A stretch of DNA of 64,000 nt from Euphorbia lathyris (taxonomy: Eukaryota; Streptophyta; Magnoliopsida; Malpighiales; Euphorbiaceae), in contig NC_088911.1 in NCBI RefSeq assembly GCF_963576675.1, forward strand, positions 58,985,756 through 59,049,755. The letters run 5' to 3'. The translations under genes were made by a program, and so were the position numbers. The notes under the pieces are model-generated. The model was not told the DNA's origin, ran no database searches, and was given only the letters and a program-made list of their open reading frames with translations. Of the stretch, positions 58,501 to 64,000 are shown piece by piece; within the stretch, counting starts at the first letter, position 1, and every line of letters begins with the position of its first letter.

Positions 58501-60285
58501 ACAAGCAGTAATCCAAAAGAGGAAATGTCTGAGAATTCTGCTTTCCAAGATGAGGAACCCAATCTCAGAAGTGAGCATATCAATCTCAGTGGTGATGCAG
58601 TCAGGGAAGAGAAGGATAAATCTAGCGTGATTGCATCTGCTGTTGTAAGAGAGGTTGACATAGATTTTCCGAATGTTGAAACAAGTGGTTCAGATACTAG
58701 TTCTACTCGAGGAAAAATTTTTGTTGGCCAAATGGGGAACAGCGACATCCCAAAATCAAGTGAGCCTAAAAAGGAAAATGGCCTTCAAGGAGTTCAAGGA
58801 GATGAAAAAGTTGAAACTCTTCAGTTTGAAGAAAAGCAGCCAAGAAAAAGGAAACGAACTTTAATGAATGACTATCAGATTGCTCTAATTGAGAAAGCTC
58901 TGGTAGATGAACCTGATATGCAGCGGAATGCAGCTTCTATACAGTTATGGGCTGATAAATTGAGTCATCATGTATGTATAACTTAGAAACTTTAAACTGT
59001 TCACAATGTGGGTTAGTTGTCAGTTTTAGAGAAAGAGAAGAACATCTTGCCTAATAGGTTTTTACATTTTTCTGCAGGGTTCAGAAGTTACATTTGCACA
59101 GCTGAAAAACTGGTGAGGAGTTTTATTCTTTTCTTATATGACCTTATATTCCTTCATTGAAGGACTATTTCCTATCCTTGAGGTTATTTTCCATTTTGAT
59201 AATCAAGATAACATCAGCAAATAACTAGGATATCATCATCGAAAATTCTTGTAGAAGTTAATTAACTAGGGTAGTTGAAATGCTCAGTTGTTCTTCCTGG
59301 TAAATGCCTGCTGTTTCCTTGAGAAGATTAGTATTAACATGATGGTTGAAAGCAGATGGAGATGGATGTCTGTCCCTTTGCAACTGGTATAAGTGGAGTG
59401 GAAACATTCAAAACTATTGGCATTTTATATTTTTCTTCACAATTTATTTGGAATGCTAAATTTTATTTCCTTTTTCCTGTTTACCCATTGAATTGTCCGT
59501 CAGACTAGTCCTACTCATTTTGTGGAGTTGCCAAGTCATGTTTGACTCTTAATAGTTACGACTACGTTATTCTGATTTTTATAGAAGTGTCACATTGGGG
59601 TCAAGTTAACAGATGTTACTAATGATAGGATATGTGTGCAATCATTTGGAACCGCAAGGGCATATTCCATGAAGACGTTGACGCCCTTTGCCCTTTTTTT
59701 TTTTTATAACTGGTTACACTTTTAATTTTACTTATCTTTTGTTATTGCAGGCTTAACAATCGAAAAGCAAGGTTAGCACGTGCAGGTAAAGAAGTCCGTG
59801 TATCAATGGAGGTCGAGAATGCTGTTTCTGAAAAGCAAGGTGTTCTAGCATTGCGGCATTCACACGACTCATCAGAGAGTCATGGTGAAGAAAATGTAGC
59901 ATCAGGTGCAAGACTTGCTCAAAGAAGAGGAAGAATCAGTGGTGGTGGAAATGCTGAGACTTCTGTAGCAGAAGCTGTCGGTATTTGTGGTGCAGAACAT
60001 GTCCAGTGCAAGCCTGGTCAAGAAGTCGTGCTTGTAGATAAGCAAGGCGATGCGATTGGTGAAGGAAAGGTATATCAAGTGCAAGGTCAATGGTACGGAA
60101 AGAGCTTGGATGAATCTGAAACATGTGTTGTTGATATTACTAATCTTAGGGCTGAGAGATGGATGAGGCTTCCATACCCATCTGAAGCCACAGGCGCGTC
60201 GTTCCTCGAGGCTGAAATAAAGCTTGGGGTGATCAGAATAATGTGGGATTCAAACAAAATTAGGAGAGTATTTCGGCCTCAATGA
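43579..60285 (+). CDS. NDX: NODULIN HOMEOBOX (NDX) protein, 17 coding exons, 958 aa
   Basis: Exons: 43579-43620, 43819-43947, 44025-44183, 45048-45131, 45211-45339, 45550-45768, 46164-46295, 46410-46505, 46925-47086, 47380-47668, 47762-47887, 47973-48042, 57601-57664, 57811-57879, 58435-58971, 59078-59112, 59751-60285. All introns are GT-AG and phases agree, giving 2877 nt from ATG (MRLAKDES) to TGA. The large N-terminal helical region (HGLSPQEELNKLIRDSE, FLPLHLIAVLVSSDKDEALL) is the NDX domain. The homeodomain lies at about residues 725-795: a basic arm (PRKRKRT), DYQIALIEKAL, and recognition helix LKNWLNNRKARLAR, with WLNNR in place of the usual WFQNR. A conserved C-terminal domain follows (PGQEVVLVDKQGDAIGEGKV, RIMWDSNKI). 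In Arabidopsis NDX is nuclear, binds single-stranded DNA of an R-loop at the FLC antisense (COOLAIR) promoter, and acts with PRC1 RING1 proteins in ABA responses. No stops or frameshifts: the gene looks functional. Intron 12 is 9.6 kb. Confidence 0.94.
44669..44832 (+). mobile_element. Au-type SINE, copy 1, in NDX intron 3
   Basis: A tRNA-derived SINE with box B GGTTCGAGTC and the body CTTGCCAATT..GGGACGCGTAATGCGACC of the plant Au SINE family. It is 5'-truncated, lacking box A. A perfect 15-bp duplication TATCATTGTTGTGGT flanks it (44654-44668, 44833-44847), which fixes both ends. Confidence 0.92.
48176..48243. repeat. GC-rich hairpin in NDX intron 12
   Basis: Two nested perfect arms, AAGGCGCGC with GCGCGCCTT (9 bp) and CTGGCTGACAG with CTGTCAGCCAG (11 bp), in otherwise AT-rich sequence. 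Such GC islands occur as ends of plant MITEs; the parent element is unknown. Confidence 0.75.
48305..49317 (-). mobile_element. Gypsy element G1, 3' LTR and pol end (minus strand), NDX intron 12
   Basis: 48305-48740 matches 57196-57470 (ATTACTTG, TTATTAATGAAAT, AATAAAATATTAA, TTTTATGAATC), so these are the LTRs of one element. A 72-bp piece is duplicated in tandem at 48546-48689. On the minus strand 48741-49215 encodes the integrase end (HRDLEFQEGDLVILKMQPYQ) and a chromodomain (LLVNWEGLSRTDPSWEP), with stops. The element is a decayed Ty3/gypsy chromovirus. Confidence 0.8.
49318..49990 (+). mobile_element. Gypsy element G2, 5' LTR, primer site and gag start (plus strand)
   Basis: The LTR (49318-49647) runs TGTCACACATC to ATATACA, followed by primer site TTGGTATCAGAGA (49648-49660) and a gag-like frame (49719-49987, MEALELQIRYLPIELSKQ). 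G2 is inserted within the pol of G1 in opposite orientation. Gag is cut short by a later insertion. Confidence 0.7.
50093..51640. mobile_element. Probable MULE-like insertion in G2, borders uncertain
   Basis: The left side begins GGGAAAAGTACAAAAATAAAC and reads like the long inverted end of a plant MULE. TC-rich sequence at 50387-50421 is the approximate inverse of 51126-51163, supporting long inverted arms. I cannot fix the right end or a target duplication. No transposase seen. Confidence 0.45.
51641..54200 (-). pseudogene. Copia fragment (gag to integrase), minus strand, NDX intron 12
   Basis: A Gag-like frame (53350-53964) has YTQWKRTITKYVNSVD and DDIVTHCDTIKEMCDYLESM. Next, in other frames, come a zinc knuckle CHHCGGHIKKNCWKLH (about 53110-53159), protease-like sequence and integrase FVTFVDDFSRVTWLYPL (52200-52270). 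The order fits a minus-strand Ty1/copia element lacking RT. Stops and frameshifts are frequent. Confidence 0.82.
54242..54912 (+). pseudogene. Gypsy G2 integrase C-terminus and chromodomain
   Basis: The plus strand encodes GVTPFRVLYARDPPRLLSYE and MKQNYDQRHREVDFESGQFV, then after a stop (TGA at 54485) and frame change FYGPYKVLQRVGLVAYNLEL, VHISLLKKF and the chromodomain VEVLVEWAGLPLHDATWVP. This is the end of Ty3/gypsy pol, collinear with the G2 LTR at 49318. Confidence 0.85.
54913..55434 (+). mobile_element. Probable G2 3' LTR, interrupted by a SINE
   Basis: Sequence after the pol stop shares weak similarity with 49318-49647 (TAGTAGGTCT, AGCTGT, CTATAAG versus TTATAGG, GGTAC). Highly diverged; boundaries approximate. 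Confidence 0.45.
54948..55130 (-). mobile_element. Au-type SINE, copy 2, in NDX intron 12
   Basis: Near full length on the minus strand: box A-like TTGGCGCAACGG, box B GGTTCGAGTC and the Au body ending GGGCCGCCCTTT. Flanks share only TTATTTC-like similarity, so the duplication has decayed. Confidence 0.9.
55435..57192 (-). mobile_element. Gypsy G1 5' internal remnant with primer site
   Basis: Mostly degenerate. Minus-strand fragments at 56110-57180 look like gag of a gypsy element but carry stops; the assignment rests on position. A primer-like site TTGGTATTAGAGC (minus, 57178-57190, one mismatch to the tRNA-Met site) lies next to the LTR at 57196. 55435-56100 shows nothing recognisable. Confidence 0.5.
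56724..56916 (-). mobile_element. Au-type SINE, copy 3, full length, in NDX intron 12
   Basis: The most complete copy: minus strand GAGGGCGAGCCTTGGCGCAA, then box B GGTTCGAGTC, ending in GGGCCGCCCTTTTT. A perfect 16-bp duplication TCATATGTGCCATCAT flanks it (56708-56723, 56917-56932). Confidence 0.95.
57196..57470 (-). mobile_element. Gypsy G1 5' LTR
   Basis: Matches 48305-48740 in order, without the 72-bp duplication. It ends about 130 bp before NDX exon 13. Confidence 0.75.
58166..58319 (+). mobile_element. Au-type SINE, copy 4, in NDX intron 14
   Basis: Begins at box B (GGTTCGAGTC), so the 5' third is missing. The body is complete and ends GGGCCGCCC followed by about 22 T, the T-tail of Au SINEs. 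No clear duplication seen. It lies about 115 bp before exon 15, within reach of that exon's acceptor. Confidence 0.9.
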
Positions 60286-60780
60286 TGACCATTGGCTATG
60301 ATATTAGTGTCTTGCATGTTGTCATCATGAATGCAGTTCTTACTAATTGATTAGAATTTAGTTTCTGTATGACCAGGTTTTTCCTTTCTTTCCTTGTGCC
60401 TTTTCCATGGCCGTATTAGGAGCAGCATAACCCAGCAGAGGCTAACAAACACCATTTTATTCCGCTGATATCATTTCCCCCTACCCCGCCAAAAAAAAAT
60501 AAAATGTACAGCTTATTAGCCAATTTATGTACATGCTTGATTGTAATTTTTTTCTCAATCCTCTTATTATTTTGGTTCCTCGCAAATTTATTCCAAATTT
60601 TTTTTTTGTGTGGAAGCAGGTTAGTAATGATATTATCTGAATAGAAGGAACTGAGAATAAGGATAGGGAATGTAAGGAGAAAAAGTGTATCTAACGATAA
60701 ATTGTTGATAGGAAAAAGAATTAGAGTAGAAATGATTGAAACTAGCAAGTTAGAATGTGTTAATATCATGGTTGTAATAA
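60286..60780 (+). other. NDX 3' untranslated region (inferred) and flank
   Basis: AT-rich sequence after the stop. A polyadenylation site is likely within the first 300 bp, but no single signal stands out. Confidence 0.4.
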
Positions 60781-61369
60781 CTGAAGCAAACCTGTCGGTT
60801 TAACCGGAACTGGTCACAAAATCGGGTCAAAGGTGGTTTGGTTTTTTAGTTTTGAAAAACGGCTAGAACTGTTCTACGGTTGATCCAGTTTCGGTTGAAC
60901 GGTTTGGTCTGGTTAGATTGGTTAGATTGCAGACATGTTTACCTAAAAAAATTAAATTTTTAACACAAGTGGATTCAAACCTAATATCCTTCAATTGTAA
61001 ATACTATCACTCACCAAAGCTTGATAGAGGGTTTGCATCCGCAAGGTGGTGTCAAAGACTCCTTAATTATAGATTTTTGAATCTGTTTGCTAGTTACTTT
61101 GACTATTCTTCGTTTTTTTGTTGGAATTTCAAGGCAGGTTGTCTAATATTAGTTCCCATTGGTTTAAGTTCAAAATGGCATGGTTAAAAAAGTCGGTTCC
61201 TCTGATCTTGTTCGTAAGTGTTGGTCTGAGGCGAGGAATAAAGCAATGTAACAATGGGGTAGGTAATTTAAATCTCGGTTCACCAGGAAAATAAAGCATC
61301 TTGACCTAGCTCTGAGATAGGGAGGACAAAAGCTCAATTAATCTATACATGGCTGCTGGGTGAAATCTA
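60781..61369. other. Unassigned repeat-like sequence
   Basis: GGTTTAACCGG and TTCGGTTGAACGGTT phrases (60797-60905) resemble ends of plant MITE or MULE families, but no partner end was found. The rest is unidentified. Confidence 0.35.
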
Positions 61370-63700
61370 AATTACTAGTTGGAGGTGGAAGATGTTTATT
61401 GGAGGCAATGGGCAAAAAAATTTCTGGGTGATTCTAATACAAAGTACTTACATGCATGCTTAAATATAAGGAAGAAGGCTAATAGGCTAGTAGAGCTTGT
61501 CAATGACGGCAATACTGAGGTAACTAATTCTCATGGTACGCATGAAATTTTTCATTGTAAGAAATTATTTTATTGACTTGTTCTGTGCCTCATGTTCCTT
61601 CTTAGGATATTGTGGATGTTGTCTGGCGTTGTGTCACGATAGATATGAATACTGATTTAACTACTCCTTTTAACATTGAGGAATTTAAATTTGCTTTGTT
61701 CCAAATGCATCCTGATAAATCTCATGGGTTGAATGGACTTAACCCGGATTCTTTCAACATTTCGGAATGATATAGGGCTGGAGGGTTTTTTATGCTTGTT
61801 GTAGATGGTTGATGTAATGAATTTCCGGGAAATCTAAATGATACTATCATTGTCCTAATCCCTAAATGTGATGAGCCTATGCCTATGACTAAGTGGAGAC
61901 CTATTGCTCTTTGTAATGTTCTTTACAAAATCATTACCAAGATTTTAGCTAATCGACTGAAGGTTTATATGTCGAGTTTGATTTCTAATAGTCAATCAAC
62001 CTTTGTTCCTGAGCGGTTTCTAATTGATAATGTTATTAATACTTTTGATTCTTTGCATTACATGAAGAGGAAATCTAGGGGTAATAAAGGTAATGTGGCT
62101 TTGAAAATCGATATTAGCACAACATATGATAGAGTCGATGAGTGTTTTCTTAAAGTTATAATGTGCCGTATGGGGTATGATGCTTGCTGGGTAAATTGGA
62201 TTATGGTCTGCTACTATTGTGTCCTATTCTGTTGATGTTAATGGTTCCTCTATAGACCCAATTTCTCCGAGTGGAGGGTTGAGACAAGGAGATCCACTTT
62301 CACCACATCTCTTCGTTATGTGCGTTGAGGTTTTATCACAATTGATTGAAAAGGTCGAGATGGAGGGTCGCCCACATGGGTGTTGTATTTGCCATGGGGT
62401 GCCCAGTGTGACTTATTTGTTGTTTGTAGATGACATTTTTCTTTTCTCCACTGCCATGGTAGAGGATAGTCAGATAGTTGCTGATATTATGATGGAGTAT
62501 GAAAATGTGTCTGAGCAAGATGTCAATTTATAATTTGGCATTTTCTCCAGTTCAAGTGTTCATTCTGATGCTAGAGATTTTATCTGTGATATCCTAAAAG
62601 TTTACTCGGCTCTTGATACAAGACGCCACTTAGGTTTGCCTTCCTACATTAGTAAATCTAAATGTGCTATTTTTGCGTTTCTTAAAGACATATTAAGGAA
62701 AAAGTTCAGTAGTTGGAGCTTGAGATTTTTGTCAAATGCGGGAAAATATGTTCTTTTAAGTCAGTGGCTCAAGCTTTACCCACGTTATGTATGAGGGGTT
62801 TTCTTCTGCCTCCGTCTGTATGCGATGATCACTAGAAGATGATGAATTCATTCTGGTAGGGTACGAAAGCTAATGGAAGCAGAACCATTCACTGGTTTGA
62901 CTGGTCTCATTTGTGTTACTCGAAGGATAAGGGTGGCCTTGGCTTTGAAGATCTCCATGATTTCAATATCCCTCTTATAGGCAAGCAAGGGTAGAAATTC
63001 ACTAATCAATCCCACAAATTAGTTAATCGGATCTTCAAAGCTAAATAAATTTTTAAGAATTCTTTTCTTTCCTCTAAATTGGGATGAAACCCAACTTATG
63101 TTTGGATGAGTGTGTGGGGAACAATTGATATGCTTCGTAAGGGTTTATGATGGAGAATTGCTCGTCTGAGTCGGTACATGTCCCATGGGTGATTAATAAT
63201 GAATTTTTTTTTCGTGTCATTAGATTTGTGTTTAAGGTTTGTAGGATGCTCGTTTGGCGGATTTTATTATTGAAGGTTCACGTGCTTGGGGATCGCAGCG
63301 AAGTGTAAGGATGTTTTCGTGAGGACAAAGCTACCATTATATGTAACATAACTCCTTCCGAATTGGACAGATGATAGACTTACATGGCATTTCACTAAGA
63401 ACGACCATTATTCCTCAAAGTTGGGATATCATGTCCTTCAAGATAGCAAAACTATTCACCAAAGCTAAAAGTATTCTTGTGGAAACTTGGTAATAATTGC
63501 CTTCCTACCCATTATCGTTTGCTTGATAGAATGTAGATGTTCCTCTAAATTACCTTTTATGTGAGAATGAGGTTGAACATGCCTGACACCTCTTTGTTGA
63601 ATGTCAATTTGGAGTGCATCTGCGTCGAATGGTAATTGGGATCAAATTGAGCTCTAGTTCTTTAATTTCTACATAATGGTATTTCTGCGTCGCATTTGCC
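61370..63700 (+). mobile_element. Decayed L1-type LINE (RT and C-terminal regions)
   Basis: ORF2 pieces in order: EVEDVYWRQWAKKFLGDSNT (61381), EEFKFALFQMHPDKSHG (61680), [20 protein letters not shown] and [20 protein letters not shown] (61890-62060), then, after a one-base shift, SPSGGLRQGDPLSPHLFVMC and the catalytic LLFVDDIFLF (62270-62450), then IHWFDWSHLCYSKDKGGLGF (62890) and zinc-knuckle region debris. Stops and frameshifts occur. Unlike the LINE at 34860, it still has the catalytic Asp pair. 3' end not fixed. Confidence 0.88.
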
Positions 63701-64000
63701 AACAGGCGCAACCATTGAATGGAGTTTATGATTCTTCTCGCAATGCCAATGGCAGACTATTGCCTTGTGCTCACCATCTGCTGCAAATCAGAGAAGAAAT
63801 TCTAGGTTAATCAACTCTAATGCAATAGTGAGGGCATTGCTCGTCTGCATATGGTATTTCCTTACACAAAATCGCAAGGGAAAATTACATAGAAATTCAT
63901 CTTTGAAAAACTAATTACAACTATGTCAAATCATAATTTTGGATTATATCAAACTAGCAGAATAAGTATTTTTAATATATTTTAAGGATTGAAATTTATA
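63701..64000. other. Unassigned window end
   Basis: AT-rich, with possible LINE tail; no gene recognised. Confidence 0.35.

Overview
This is a low-GC window from a flowering-plant (most likely eudicot) nuclear genome. It holds one intact host gene in a dense mosaic of nested transposable elements. Evidence for a plant: copia and gypsy elements primed by initiator tRNA-Met, a Sirevirus with a third ORF, Helitrons, CACTA, MULE and hAT elements, Au-type SINEs, L1-type LINEs, and a 17-exon NODULIN HOMEOBOX (NDX) gene. I saw no bacterial genes, rRNA, free-standing tRNA genes or CRISPR.

Left part (1-24010), retrotransposon nests. 1-1979 is the start of a minus-strand LTR element that cuts into a gypsy-like element without visible gag-pol (1980-6339). 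That element has landed in a copia element (6340-11943). The copia element carries a solo LTR (6954-9113) and a template-switch scar in its integrase. A complete Sirevirus (12608-24010, minus strand, 5-bp target duplication CATAT) follows. Its gag, pol and 942-codon third ORF are disabled only by nonsense codons that fit C-to-T or G-to-A change.

Middle part (24011-42300), DNA transposons and LINEs. There is a 5'-truncated LINE with three copies of its target sequence (about 24920-25315). Two minus-strand Helitrons follow (26426 onward); the second has two 5' ends. Inside it sits a 3.2-kb non-autonomous CACTA element (29277-32477, TSD AAT) carrying pieces of two host genes: a GlcAT14-like glycosyltransferase and a PGAP1-like GPI inositol-deacylase with a retained intron. 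A decayed LINE (34860-40740) contains a TG..CA element, which contains a hAT element, which contains a MULE. A tandem array of about 195-bp units, each opening with a Helitron-like 5' end, lies at 40771-41950.

Right part (42300-64000). NDX runs on the plus strand, with coding exons from 43579 to 60285 (958 codons plus stop). It encodes a homeodomain protein known in Arabidopsis for binding single-stranded DNA at R-loops and for chromatin regulation. Intron 12 is 9.6 kb and filled with nested gypsy and copia debris. Four Au-type SINE copies lie in introns 3, 12 and 14 in opposing orientations, so the pre-mRNA could fold into long duplexes around exons 4-12 and 13-14. A second decayed LINE occupies 61370-63700.

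The most unusual items are the two-gene Pack-CACTA with its hairpin-array ends, the Helitron-end array upstream of NDX, the inverted SINE pairs in NDX, and the stop-codon pattern in the Sirevirus.
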